Source: Candidatus Cottocaccamicrobium excrementipullorum (GTDB lineage Bacteria > Bacillota > Clostridia > Lachnospirales > Lachnospiraceae). From it: a DNA stretch of 64,000 bases. Shown here piece by piece: positions 25,094 to 33,854 of the stretch (position 1 is the first letter of the stretch; every line of letters begins with the position of its first letter). The notes beneath the pieces are model-generated. The model saw only the letters and a program-made list of their open reading frames with translations, was not told the DNA's origin and searched no databases. The stretch lies in assembly GCA_018713255.1 (NCBI GenBank), contig DVFL01000021.1, positions 1-64,000 on the forward strand. The letters are read 5' to 3'. The translations under genes and the position numbers were made by a program.

Positions 25094-25110
25094 GGGTTAG
25101 AGGGGAAAAA

Positions 25111-26529
25111 TTATTCTGAGGCTTTCTGCCGTTCAAATTCTTCCAGGGCGCCGAGGGCTTCTTTCGCCAGGGGAAAGAGGGCGATCATATTGAAAATAGT
25201 CATCAGTCCTACGCCTAAATCTCCAAGATCCCAGACGAAGGTGTAAGCTGCCAGGCCGCCTGCGAACAGCATGATCAGAGCCAGGACTTTATATAAGGTT
25301 TGCGACAGCCAGTTATCCCCAAAAAGATAAGCGATATTCGGCCTTGCATAAAACAGTATTCCGATAAACGTGGAAAAGCTGAACAGCCACAGGATGATGG
25401 CGATGAACGTTGTCCCAAAGGCTCCCAGATGATAATTCATGGCAGTTTGAAGCAGGTCCATGCCGGTCAGGCCTTGTATCTGTTCTGCCGGAGTCAGGAG
25501 CATGATCATGGCTGTGCAGCTGCAGATCACCAGCGTATCAATGAATACTCCCAGAGACTGGAGAAGGCCTTCTTTAGCTGGATGGCTGATATCAGCGGCT
25601 GCTGCTGCACAAGGGGCAGAACCGGAACCGGCTTCATTAGAAAATAATCCCCGCTTTGCGCCGTTCATGATGACCGCTCCAAGTCCGCCGGCAGCGGCCT
25701 GGCGCAGCCCAAAGGCTTCTTCCAGAATTTGACGGAAAACAGATGGAAGCTGTCCGGCATTGGTGATAATGATAAATAAAGTGATGAGAAGGTAAAAAAC
25801 TGCCATAACTGGGACCAGGAAATCCAGAACCTTTACAGTAGCATTTTTTCGGAGCACAATGACTGCTGCCAAACACACCAAAATAATGGTGGTGTAAATG
25901 GGAGGAATCTGAAAAGCATTCTGAAAAGCCGAAGAAACGGAATTTCCGATTACCTGGCTGATTCCGCACCAGCAGATCAGACCGGAGAGGGCAAAAAGAC
26001 ATGCGATCAGAGAACGTTTCTTTTTGCTTCCTTTCCGAAGAAACAGGTGGTGCAGATAATAGGCGGGACCGCCTCGGTATCCTCCATAAAGAGGATCTTT
26101 TTCTTTGTAAATCTGAGCCAGAGTAGCTTCAATAAAGGCGGTGGAGGAGCCAAACAGGGCGATTATCCACATCCAGAATACGGCTCCGGCGCCGCCGGCG
26201 GAAATGGCGGCCACAACCCCCACCAGATTTCCCATCCCAACCCTGGTGGCGGTGGAAATGATTAAGGCCTGGAGTCCGGAAATTCCTTCTTTTTCTTTCG
26301 CAGATCTGTTTTCTGCCGTTATGCGAAGCATATCTGGAAAAAGGCGAAAGGGGAGAAAACGGGTGCGGACGGTAAAGTAAATACCGGAGGGGATCAGGAT
26401 CAACACCAGGAGGGAGAGATTCAGAGTAATTCCTCCAGGAAGAGGGAGGGAAATAAAGTCTCCCCACAATAGATTGTACATGGCTTTGATCAGTCTGGTA
26501 ATGGTGTTGGCTAAGTAGGAAAAAAACAT
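25111..26529 (-). CDS. Sodium:alanine symporter (AGCS family, 472 aa)
   Basis: Imports alanine or glycine with Na+ (or H+). Characteristic stretches: GIYFTVRTRFLPFRLF near the N-terminus, then TRVGMGNLVGVVAAISAGGA, WMWIIALFGSSTAFIEATLAQ, GGPAYYL and RGLFSNEAGSGSAP, the family's core binding region. About 11 membrane helices. I place the start at MFFSYLANTIT, behind AAAGGA; the frame is open 23 codons further upstream but that extension is polar and basic, and lacks a ribosome binding site. It stands alone, convergent with the DUF296 gene. Confidence 0.92.
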   Translation of the reverse strand: MFFSYLANTITRLIKAMYNLLWGDFISLPLPGGITLNLSLLVLILIPSGIYFTVRTRFLPFRLFPDMLRITAENRSAKEKEGISGLQALIISTATRVGMGNLVGVVAAISAGGAGAVFWMWIIALFGSSTAFIEATLAQIYKEKDPLYGGYRGGPAYYLHHLFLRKGSKKKRSLIACLFALSGLICWCGISQVIGNSVSSAFQNAFQIPPIYTTIILVCLAAVIVLRKNATVKVLDFLVPVMAVFYLLITLFIIITNAGQLPSVFRQILEEAFGLRQAAAGGLGAVIMNGAKRGLFSNEAGSGSAPCAAAAADISHPAKEGLLQSLGVFIDTLVICSCTAMIMLLTPAEQIQGLTGMDLLQTAMNYHLGAFGTTFIAIILWLFSFSTFIGILFYARPNIAYLFGDNWLSQTLYKVLALIMLFAGGLAAYTFVWDLGDLGVGLMTIFNMIALFPLAKEALGALEEFERQKASE

Positions 26530-26697
26530 AGCAAGGATATCCTTTCTGCTGAATATGATTTCATTTTTATTTTTTGGAAGACAGCGGCGGCAGGCCAAAG
26601 TTAGTATATAGTATAAGAACCAATCTGTAAAATGAATAATGATTAAAAATCTGGAATTTACCGTCAGTTATTGATAAATGTTGCATCACTGCCCACC
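26530..26697. other. Divergent intergenic region
   Basis: AT-rich sequence between the alanine symporter and ahpC. I saw no gene. A TTGAT-type -35 and partial -10 elements occur but none is convincing for the symporter. Confidence 0.4.
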
Positions 26698-26750
26698 TTG
26701 TTTTCTTTTTGCGGTTCTGATAAGATAAATGCAAGTTAGTAAAAACTAAC
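26698..26750 (+). promoter_or_regulatory. ahpC promoter with adjacent palindromic operator
   Basis: TTGTTT (26698-26703), 17 bases, TAAGAT (26721-26726). Just past the expected start site is GTTAGT-AAAA-ACTAAC (26735-26750), a perfect inverted repeat. It does not match the PerR box. It could be a repressor site or a 5' hairpin stabilising the mRNA. Confidence 0.55.
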
Positions 26751-26793
26751 CAACTATTGCCAATGATTTTGCTGGGAAAACAAGGAGGTTTAT

Positions 26794-27357
26794 ATGTCAT
26801 TAATCGGAAAAGAAATCAGTGAATTTACGGTACAGGCCTTTGCAGCGGGAGAATTTAAGGAGATTTCCAAGAAGGATGTACTGGGAAAATGGTCGGTGTT
26901 TTTCTTCTATCCTGCGGATTTTACGTTTGTTTGCCCTACGGAGCTGGAGGATTTGGCCAATCAGTATTCTGAATTTAAGGCGGCGGGCTGTGAGATCTAC
27001 AGCGTTTCCTGCGACAGCCACTATGTGCATAAAGCATGGCATGACGCATCAAAAACCATCCAGAAAATCCAGTATCCTATGCTGGCTGACCCTACAGGAA
27101 AGCTGGCCAGGGATTTTCAGGTGATGATTGAAGAAGATGGTATGGCGGAAAGAGGCACTTTTATTGTAAATCCGGAGGGAAAGATTGTGGCTTATGAAGT
27201 GATTGCCGGAAATGTAGGACGCAATGCTGATGAGCTGTTCCGCCGTCTTCAGGCTTCTCAGTTCGTAGCAGAACATGGAGATCAGGTGTGTCCGGCCAAG
27301 TGGAAGCCAGGAGCAGAGACGTTAAAGCCCAGCCTGGATCTGGTGGGGCTGATTTAA
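26794..27357 (+). CDS. ahpC: Alkyl hydroperoxide reductase C (2-Cys peroxiredoxin)
   Basis: Reduces H2O2 and organic peroxides. The peroxidatic Cys47 lies in FVCPTE and the resolving Cys166 in VCPAKW; SLIGKEISEFTVQAF at the start and RGTFIVNPEGKI are typical of the AhpC/Prx1 class. At 187 residues it is full length. AAGGAGG precedes the ATG. It is followed 16 bp later by the flavoprotein reductase that should recycle it, making a two-gene peroxide-defence operon fit for an anaerobe. A palindrome beside the promoter suggests control by an unidentified regulator. Confidence 0.96.
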   Translation: MSLIGKEISEFTVQAFAAGEFKEISKKDVLGKWSVFFFYPADFTFVCPTELEDLANQYSEFKAAGCEIYSVSCDSHYVHKAWHDASKTIQKIQYPMLADPTGKLARDFQVMIEEDGMAERGTFIVNPEGKIVAYEVIAGNVGRNADELFRRLQASQFVAEHGDQVCPAKWKPGAETLKPSLDLVGLI

Positions 27358-27373
27358 GGGTAAAGGTGACGAG

Positions 27374-29029
27374 ATGAAAACCTCAGACAAGCTGTATGAT
27401 GTGATCATTGTGGGGGGCGGTCCGGCGGGACTTTCGGCAGCCATCTATATGGCCAGGGCGAAATATAAGGTTCTGGTAATGGAAAAGGAAAAGTTCGGCG
27501 GTCAGATTACCATAACTTCGGAAATTGTGAATTATCCAGGAGTGGAAAAGACCAGCGGAAAAGCCCTTACCCGGTCCATGAAAAAGCAGGCGGAAGATTT
27601 TGGGGCAGAGTTTATCCTGGCGGAAGTTCTTGATTTTGATCTGGAACAGGAAATTAAACTCCTTCATACTACCGCCGGAGAGTATAAGGCGCTGGGAATA
27701 ATACTGGCGACGGGAGCGAATCCCAGAAAGCTTGGATTTAAGGGTGAAAAAGAGTTTCAGGGACGAGGCGTGGCTTACTGCGCCACCTGCGACGGAGAGT
27801 TTTTTACCGGGATGGATGTGTTTGTAATCGGCGGCGGATTTGCGGCGGTGGAGGAGGGAATTTTTCTTACACGCTACGCGAAAAAGGTGACCATGATTGT
27901 TCGGGAAGAGGACTTTACCTGTGCCAGGACCGTGGCGGATCAGGTAAAGGATCAGCCGAAAATCCAAGTGAAGTTTTCCACGGAGATTGTAGAAGCCGGG
28001 GGAGAACAGTATTTAACTTATGCAAGATTTAAGAACAACAAAACGGGAGAAGAATGGACCTATGAAGCCCCGGAAAAAGAAACCTTCGGCATTTTCGTAT
28101 TTGCCGGCTATGTGCCCAGCACGGAATGGCTTGAAGGCAAAGTGGAACTGGATGCCCGGGGATATTTGGTTACTGACCGAAATCAGAAAACCAGTGTTGA
28201 CGGAATTTATGGAGCAGGGGATGTGTGCATTAAAGATCTCCGCCAGGTGGTAACGGCCGTTTCTGACGGAGCGTCAGCGGCCACATCTCTGGAAAAATAT
28301 GTGTCCGGGCTCCACGAAAAGTTGAATATTCCTCAGCTTATTCAGCCGGAGAAAAAAGAGATTCTGGCAGACGGCGAAAGGGAAAATGGAGATCATGGAT
28401 TTTTCTCTGAAGAAATTCGCCGTCAGCTGGAAAACGTATTCCCCAAATTTACAGGAAAAGCGGTGGTCCGCGCCATTTTAGATGACAGTCCTTTGGCTGG
28501 CGAGATGGAAGGCTTTTTAGGGGAGCTGGAAGATCTGACTGATCGGATTATCGTAAAAAAGGAACGCGTCGGCAAGGAAGAAAAAGAGCGGCGCCAGGCC
28601 GAGGGACAGCTTCTTCCTGCCTTCGTTCTGGAACACGAGGACGGAGGAGGAAAGAATATATCCTTCCATGGAGTTCCTGGCGGTCATGAGTTTAATTCCT
28701 TTATTCTGGCGCTGTATCAAGTGGCCGGTCCCGGACAGCCCACAGATGAGAATATTCAAAAGACAATCCAGGCGATTCATAAGGAGCTGGAGGTAAAAGT
28801 GATGGTCTCCCTTTCTTGTACCATGTGTCCCCAGGTAGTGATGGGGGTACAGAGAGCGGCGTCCTTAAATCCGAAAATTACCGGCAGAATGGTTGATCTG
28901 ATGCATTACCCGGAGCTGAAAAAGAAGTATGCCATCATGAGCGTTCCCTGTATGGTGGTAAACGACGATCAGGTATATTTCGGGAAAAAGAGCTTGGAAG
29001 AAATCGCAGAAATTCTGGCCAAAGCTTAA
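27374..29029 (+). CDS. Thioredoxin reductase-like flavoprotein fused to tandem glutaredoxin fold (AhpF function, permuted)
   Basis: Residues 1-310 form an FAD/NAD(P)H module like TrxB: GGGPAGLSAAIYMARAKYK (FAD), redox CATC at 136-139, VIGGGFAAVEEGIFL (NAD(P)H) and GIYGAGDVC. Residues about 345-551 form a tandem thioredoxin/glutaredoxin fold with CTMC at 482-485 and a cis-Pro segment SVPCMVVND. AhpF has the same parts in the opposite order (tandem fold first), so this is a permuted arrangement known in some anaerobes. It should pass electrons from NAD(P)H to AhpC. The gene is cotranscribed with ahpC; the ATG follows GTGACGAG. The FAD site and both CXXC pairs are intact. Confidence 0.92.
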   Translation: MKTSDKLYDVIIVGGGPAGLSAAIYMARAKYKVLVMEKEKFGGQITITSEIVNYPGVEKTSGKALTRSMKKQAEDFGAEFILAEVLDFDLEQEIKLLHTTAGEYKALGIILATGANPRKLGFKGEKEFQGRGVAYCATCDGEFFTGMDVFVIGGGFAAVEEGIFLTRYAKKVTMIVREEDFTCARTVADQVKDQPKIQVKFSTEIVEAGGEQYLTYARFKNNKTGEEWTYEAPEKETFGIFVFAGYVPSTEWLEGKVELDARGYLVTDRNQKTSVDGIYGAGDVCIKDLRQVVTAVSDGASAATSLEKYVSGLHEKLNIPQLIQPEKKEILADGERENGDHGFFSEEIRRQLENVFPKFTGKAVVRAILDDSPLAGEMEGFLGELEDLTDRIIVKKERVGKEEKERRQAEGQLLPAFVLEHEDGGGKNISFHGVPGGHEFNSFILALYQVAGPGQPTDENIQKTIQAIHKELEVKVMVSLSCTMCPQVVMGVQRAASLNPKITGRMVDLMHYPELKKKYAIMSVPCMVVNDDQVYFGKKSLEEIAEILAKA

Positions 29030-29124
29030 ACCGGTTCGTTGTCATCAGGCTGCAGGGGGAGGGTTACCAGAAAACAGGAACCCTCCCCTTCTTTGCTCTC
29101 TGCTGAGATGGTTCCGCTGCAGAG
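29026..29124 (-). pseudogene. C-terminal remnant of a sensor histidine kinase
   Basis: The minus-strand frame reads SGTISAESKEGEGSCFLVTL then PLQPDDNEPV and stop. That is the end of a HATPase domain (usually HGGTISAES, GEGSxFxVTLPL). The upstream part is missing. Its stop codon overlaps the preceding flavoprotein's stop. It lies directly before an intact, oppositely oriented two-component system, suggesting an old deletion. Confidence 0.65.
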
Positions 29125-29290
29125 AAAGCATCTTTCAGAAGCAGCCCTTAACACCGCTGATCTAAGCCTTTTCCAGGCCCTTGAAACTTATGATTGGGCG
29201 AAAGCGGGAATATTAGTGCTGGACACAGATTAAGGGGTATGATAGAATAAGTCCACTAATTCAGGCTGTGCCGGAAAAGGAGGACAAATC

Positions 29291-29995
29291 GTGTCATATG
29301 TTGTACTGATCGCTGAAGATGATGCTGATATCCGGGTGCTGCTTAAGCTGTACTTAGAAAACAGCGGCTACCGCACTATTCAGGCGGACAATGGTGATGA
29401 TGCCCTGTCTGTAGTGCGCAATGAGCATGTTGACCTAGCGCTTCTGGATATTATGCTGCCTGGTCTTGATGGATTCCGTCTTACCAGGGAGATTCGCAAA
29501 TTCACCAATATTCCTGTAGTGATTTTATCCGCCAAGGATCAGGATTGTGATAAGATACTAGGCTTAAATATTGGAGCGGATGATTACCTTACAAAGCCGT
29601 TTAATCCCCTGGAGGTGGTGGCGCATGTACAGTCCTGTCTCCGCCGCTATTACCAGCTGGGGTCTGGAAAAGACAAGGAAATCAGGGAGAAGAAGCTGCG
29701 GATTGGAAAGCTGTGCCTTGACGTCTATCAGATGAAATTAGAGAAGGATGGGGTTCCCATTGATTTGACGGCTACGGAATTTCGGATCCTTTCCCAGATG
29801 ATGAAGGAGCCGGGGAGAGTATTTACCAAGTCTCAGCTTTACGGACAGTCCGGCGGATACTTTGGGGAGAGCGATGACAAAACCATGATGGTTCATATTT
29901 CAAAGCTCCGGGAAAAGATTGAGGATAATCCGAAGGAACCGAAATACATAAAAACCATAAGAGGACTGGGGTATAAAATTGAATACAGGGAGTAG
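29291..29995 (+). CDS. OmpR/VanR-family response regulator (234 aa)
   Basis: The receiver domain (1-120) has the acidic pair in AEDDADIR, phospho-acceptor Asp in LALLDIMLPGLDG (about residue 53), Thr/Ser in VILSAKD and Lys in LTKPFNP. The C-terminal winged helix (135-230) shows LTATEFRILSQMMKEPGRVF and the wing KYIKTIRGLGYKIE. Start GTG follows AAAAGGAGG. The kinase gene begins inside its last codons, so the two are translationally coupled. It resembles VanR-type regulators of cell-envelope stress genes; the targets are not known, although a lipoprotein gene follows. Confidence 0.94.
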   Translation: MSYVVLIAEDDADIRVLLKLYLENSGYRTIQADNGDDALSVVRNEHVDLALLDIMLPGLDGFRLTREIRKFTNIPVVILSAKDQDCDKILGLNIGADDYLTKPFNPLEVVAHVQSCLRRYYQLGSGKDKEIREKKLRIGKLCLDVYQMKLEKDGVPIDLTATEFRILSQMMKEPGRVFTKSQLYGQSGGYFGESDDKTMMVHISKLREKIEDNPKEPKYIKTIRGLGYKIEYRE

Positions 29996-31622
29996 AAAAA
30001 AGCGAAAGGAAAGGCTGGCTATTTTCCTGGCCAAAAGTTATTTTTGGTTTACCATCTTGATGCTTCTGGCGTTTGTGGGAATTTATGGAGCCTATGATTT
30101 TTGGATGCGCCGGGGCGCTCCTATACCGGATCCAGTTTTTTATCTTGAACAGGCGATGGAAATGGGAGATGAAGGGTTTCGCAGTCTGCACCAGGAGAAA
30201 TTTCTGGGAAAGGGGGCGAAGGTTACAGTTCTGGATCAGGAAGGAAATCTGGTATTTTCCAGCGATCCAGGAGAAAGAACGTCTTATTCCCGGCGCCTTT
30301 TAGAGTGCATTCCTGGATTGCAGGGAGACAGCTGGTTCAGAGGAGCTGCCTTGCCGGAGGATTCTCAGGGAGAGCGGTACTTGATTACCAGGATTCAATA
30401 TGATGAAAGTGGGTGGGCTCAGGTGACAGGATATCTGCTGCTGAATAAGGAGCTTCAGGTAGTGGAGGGAAATTTGTTCCCGGGCCGTTCCTTCTTTTCT
30501 CCAGAAGAATTTCAATACCTTCAGGGAAAAGATTCCTCAGGCCGGGAGATTTACCGTCAGGAGTACAAAAACGGGGATGGAGAGAACCGAATTCTGCTCC
30601 TTCACTTTTTTCAGCCTGGAAATGAGGAATATCAAAAGGTTTATGAGGAGGGAAGCCGCCTGTGGTGGCTGATGCTTCCGGCTTATCTTCTGATTGTTTC
30701 TTATTCTATTTTTCGCCTGAGCAAAAAAACGAAAAAGCTTCTTAATCCCTTTCTTTCTGGCATTGGGAAGATGGCAGAGGGAAAGCAAAGCGGACTGGAG
30801 ACTTATGAGGGGCCAGAGGAGTTTAAGGCGATCGCCCGCCAGCTGGTTTCTATGGAGACGCAGCTGAAGGAGAGTGAGAAAGAACGGCAGCGTTTGGATC
30901 AGGAGAAGCGTAAGTTTTTAACAGACATCTCCCATGATTTAAAAACCCCTGCTACGGTGATCAGAGGTTATGCAGAGGCCATGCGGGATGGGCTTGTGCC
31001 GGAGGAGCAGAAAGGGGCAGTGTGGGAGACGATTATCCGAAAAGCTCAGCAGGTAAGCACTCTTCTGGTTTCGTTTCACGAGTACAGCAAGCTGGAGCAT
31101 CCTCAGATGCCGGTGAGCCTTGTGTCTGCTGATCTTGGAGAGCTGGTGCGGGATTATTTTGCGGGCAGGTATCAGGAGCTGGAACTAAAGGGATTTTTGC
31201 CAGAGGCAGATATTCCGGAAGAACCCATGTACGCTATGGTGGATCACCGGCTGATGGTCCGTGTGCTGGATAATCTGATCAACAATGCGGTCTCTTATAA
31301 TCCGCCGGGAACCAGGATTTTGGTGGCTGTGAAAAGAGAGGGGGAAATGATCCGTCTTTTAGTGGCGGACAGCGGTTGCGGAATTCCCAAGGAGATGCGG
31401 GAAACCTTGTTTCAGCCTTTTGTTACCGGCGATGAGGCCAGGACAGGGAGCCATGGATCCGGCCTTGGTTTGGCTATTGTTAAGAAGATTGTGGAGCTTC
31501 ATGGAGGAAACATTACGGCGGCAGAGGATCCTCCGGAAGGATTTAAGACAGAATTCAGGATTTTACTTCCGGCAGAAAACCGCCGTTTTACAGTTTCTTC
31601 TGAACAAGAATGGGAAAAATAA
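29979..31622 (+). CDS. Membrane sensor histidine kinase (547 aa)
   Basis: One N-terminal membrane helix (about 17-40), an extracytoplasmic sensor region of about 180 residues, a second helix (about 228-245), a HAMP-like linker, then the DHp domain with DISHDLKTPATVIRGYAEAM (phospho-His near residue 317) and HATPase_c with LDNLINNAVSYN (N box), DSGCGIP (G1) and GSGLGLAIVKKIVELHGG (G2). All catalytic boxes are intact. Start TTG overlaps the regulator's end by 17 bp. The sensor domain shows no family I know, so the signal is open. Confidence 0.92.
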   Translation: MNTGSRKKRKERLAIFLAKSYFWFTILMLLAFVGIYGAYDFWMRRGAPIPDPVFYLEQAMEMGDEGFRSLHQEKFLGKGAKVTVLDQEGNLVFSSDPGERTSYSRRLLECIPGLQGDSWFRGAALPEDSQGERYLITRIQYDESGWAQVTGYLLLNKELQVVEGNLFPGRSFFSPEEFQYLQGKDSSGREIYRQEYKNGDGENRILLLHFFQPGNEEYQKVYEEGSRLWWLMLPAYLLIVSYSIFRLSKKTKKLLNPFLSGIGKMAEGKQSGLETYEGPEEFKAIARQLVSMETQLKESEKERQRLDQEKRKFLTDISHDLKTPATVIRGYAEAMRDGLVPEEQKGAVWETIIRKAQQVSTLLVSFHEYSKLEHPQMPVSLVSADLGELVRDYFAGRYQELELKGFLPEADIPEEPMYAMVDHRLMVRVLDNLINNAVSYNPPGTRILVAVKREGEMIRLLVADSGCGIPKEMRETLFQPFVTGDEARTGSHGSGLGLAIVKKIVELHGGNITAAEDPPEGFKTEFRILLPAENRRFTVSSEQEWEK

Positions 31623-31722
31623 AGAAATCTTTAGATTGTCTGAAGGATGAATTTAACAGAGGACGCTATACTTTCCTTTGTATCAAACATGAATCAAGTA
31701 TGAAAAAAGGAGAGCAAATCAA

Positions 31723-32268
31723 ATGAAAAAGAAAGCGTTATGCATGCTGGCAGTTTTTACGATGACAATCTGGGGAAGCATTGGGTTAACCGGCTGCGCC
31801 TTAAAAGAAAAGGTGCTGGGAAAGAGCGAGGAATCTGCTTCTTATGTCAGCACCACAGCAAAGGAGGAGGAAACAACAGGGGAAAGCCTGCAGGAAGAGG
31901 AGACTTCCCTTTCTCAGGATGAAGAAGATGTGGAAATCAGTCTTTTCAAAAGCACCGCCTCTGTAGTGCAGATGGAGATTACCACAGGACTGACAACAGA
32001 ATATCTGGATCCTTTGCTGAATTATCCGGTTCTTGTCGTTGGGCCAAAAGGAGAGGAAACCATAGAAGATTACAGTCAGCTTGAGGCCATGGGAATTGAG
32101 AAACTGTATACACCTGAACTGCTGGAAGCAGTGGGCAAAGCGGATCCGGAAAATCTTCAGATACAGGACTGGAAGGCTGTTTTAGGGGATTTAAATGAAG
32201 CCTATGTAGTGCTGGAGCGGGATGAGAACGGAAATACAGGAATTACGGAGTTCCATTACAGTAAATAG
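31723..32268 (+). CDS. Small lipoprotein of unknown function (181 aa)
   Basis: A signal peptide ends in LTGC (Cys near 25), a lipobox. A Glu/Thr/Ser-rich linker follows to about residue 75, then a folded domain of about 105 residues: TASVVQMEITTGLTTEYLD, PVLVVGPKGEETIEDYSQLE and AVLGDLNEAYVVLERDENGN. No family recognised. It follows the two-component system by 100 bp in the same direction with its own AAAAAAGGAGAG site, and may be a target or an accessory of that system. A strong terminator closes it. Confidence 0.75.
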   Translation: MKKKALCMLAVFTMTIWGSIGLTGCALKEKVLGKSEESASYVSTTAKEEETTGESLQEEETSLSQDEEDVEISLFKSTASVVQMEITTGLTTEYLDPLLNYPVLVVGPKGEETIEDYSQLEAMGIEKLYTPELLEAVGKADPENLQIQDWKAVLGDLNEAYVVLERDENGNTGITEFHYSK

Positions 32269-32284
32269 ACGGCGGGAAAATCAG

Positions 32285-32333
32285 AAAAATACGCATTGAA
32301 CACGCTTTTTCGTTGTGCTCAATGCGTATTTTT
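32285..32333. terminator. Bidirectional terminator
   Basis: AAAAATACGCATTGA pairs with TCAATGCGTATTTTT, extended by an inner ACAC/GTGT-type stem. A and T runs lie on both sides, between convergent genes. Confidence 0.9.
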
Positions 32334-32353
32334 GTTTGTCGGGAAAATTTTGA

Positions 32354-33649
32354 TTATAGAGACAGCCTGCCCTTTGCTCTCGCCCGGCGGTCGCGGATGG
32401 ATTGGATCACCGGAACCAGGAAAATGGCAACGATGCCTCCGGCAAAGCCATTGTTATACAGGTTCATGCCTCCGTAAACAATTCCCACATTAAGGGCTAC
32501 GGAAGAGTGAAGGTATCCGGCCAAAAGACCTGCCAAAACACCGAATTCTCCGGCTACCGGAGCCAGAGTAGTGGAAAAGAGAAGGGCCAGAAGGGGAGAT
32601 GGATCGTTAATTGCCCATTCTTTGGTAAAGCTGCCCAAAAGAACGCCTGCCATAATCGGGGCGATATTGCGCAGGTGTTTTCCTGTGGCGGAAAAGCCTA
32701 CAATCGTGAGAATGCCGCCGATGGTGGGACCATTTAAGTCTCCGCCCACTGCCAGGACGAAGCAGACGGCGAAGATGCCGTTTATTCCCATGTTCAGCAT
32801 TACTGGGGAGTGCCCGAATTCTTTTAGATAATCGGTGCCGGAAATGCCGCTGCTGCGAAGAATGGCTCCATAGTTTTTCAGAACCTGCCTGGGGCCTTTC
32901 AGAAGGCCAAGAAAGATCATGAGACCGAAAAGCAGGAAAAGAAGCCCGGCAAAAAGCCGGTTTCCTCCGGTATACCAGATCTGCCGGGAGGCGATTTCTA
33001 TGCCGAAGGAACGGAAAAGGGAAACGATCACAGTGGCAATAATGCCGGAGGCAAAGCCCACATTGTACAGAGAGTATCCCTTATGGGCGTAGTGAACATG
33101 GGTAGACAGAGGAGGCAGAACGAAGCCAATGATCACACCGGTAATGATGGAGAAAATAAATGCTGCCCATACAGGAAGGTCGGGAAGCTGCATTACCTGG
33201 GTGATAATAGGAGACAGACTGGTCCCATATAGTCCAATGTAGAGATAACGCCGGACAGAGGTCTTGTGATAGTGGGAATACAGGAAAACGCCTGCCAGAA
33301 TTGCCCAGATGTTAATTAGGTTTTTGCCGAAGAGAGAGAAGCCCAGCATGAGAAAGCTGGAGGTAATGGTATGCCCGCTCATATCCATGCCAAGAAAATA
33401 TACCAGGGCAATGCTCATGAGGGTCAGGGCGCCGGCATTAATGAAAGCAGCGCTGATGCCGCCGATCACGAAATAGTCAGTAATCAGAAAATCCGGCTCG
33501 CGGAAAATTCGAAGAATCCCCTCAAGAATTTCTCCGGGAGGCTGCAGGATCAAACCAGCCGCCATAAAGTAAAGGGGGACGGCAGAAAGCAGAAGAAAGC
33601 GCTGCCCTCTGGTCAGCTTGATCGGGGAACAGTGGGAATCATTTTTCAA
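32354..33649 (-). CDS. DUF1576-family integral membrane protein (about 431 aa)
   Basis: A duplicated membrane protein with about 12 helices. Two similar halves are suggested by repeated Gly-rich segments: FINAGALTLMSIALVYFLGM with GHTITSSFLMLGFSLFGKNL in the first half, and GDLNGPTIGGILTIVGFSAT with GKHLRNIAPI in the second; also YNVGFASGIIATV against YNNGFAGGIVAIF. I recognise it as DUF1576; its function is unknown, though the layout resembles a transporter or channel. The start is uncertain: I chose TTG preceded by GAAGGAG; an ATG 21 bp further out and the frame to 33733 are alternatives without a ribosome binding site. No operon partner. Confidence 0.75.
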   Translation of the reverse strand: MKNDSHCSPIKLTRGQRFLLLSAVPLYFMAAGLILQPPGEILEGILRIFREPDFLITDYFVIGGISAAFINAGALTLMSIALVYFLGMDMSGHTITSSFLMLGFSLFGKNLINIWAILAGVFLYSHYHKTSVRRYLYIGLYGTSLSPIITQVMQLPDLPVWAAFIFSIITGVIIGFVLPPLSTHVHYAHKGYSLYNVGFASGIIATVIVSLFRSFGIEIASRQIWYTGGNRLFAGLLFLLFGLMIFLGLLKGPRQVLKNYGAILRSSGISGTDYLKEFGHSPVMLNMGINGIFAVCFVLAVGGDLNGPTIGGILTIVGFSATGKHLRNIAPIMAGVLLGSFTKEWAINDPSPLLALLFSTTLAPVAGEFGVLAGLLAGYLHSSVALNVGIVYGGMNLYNNGFAGGIVAIFLVPVIQSIRDRRARAKGRLSL

Positions 33650-33788
33650 GTATAATAAATCTCCTTCCATATTGTCTATATTTACTATCATAACGGATAA
33701 TTTTAGGTTTGAAAAGAACAAAATGGAGTACATGCCAGATGAATCCCCAAAAGTGATTGAAAAAAACGTAAATTAAATGTAAAACTGG

Positions 33789-33816
33789 TTTGAAAAAACG
33801 AAAAAAATTGCTAAAA
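33789..33816 (+). promoter_or_regulatory. Promoter before the AbrB/MraZ-like gene
   Basis: TTGAAA, 16-base A-rich spacer, TAAAAT. The A-tract spacer is typical of low-GC promoters. Confidence 0.55.
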
Positions 33817-33854
33817 TAAGAGAAAGAAGCCAAAGGGAAAGGGGGAGGCAGCGC

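Noticed and set aside
26600-26760. PerR box upstream of ahpC
   Set aside because: AT-rich words exist but none matches TTATAATNATTATAA closely; the clear palindrome GTTAGT-AAAA-ACTAAC is of another type.
29039-29233. 64-codon open frame before the response regulator
   Set aside because: The plus-strand reading has no ribosome binding site, while the minus strand in the first part clearly matches a kinase C-terminus.
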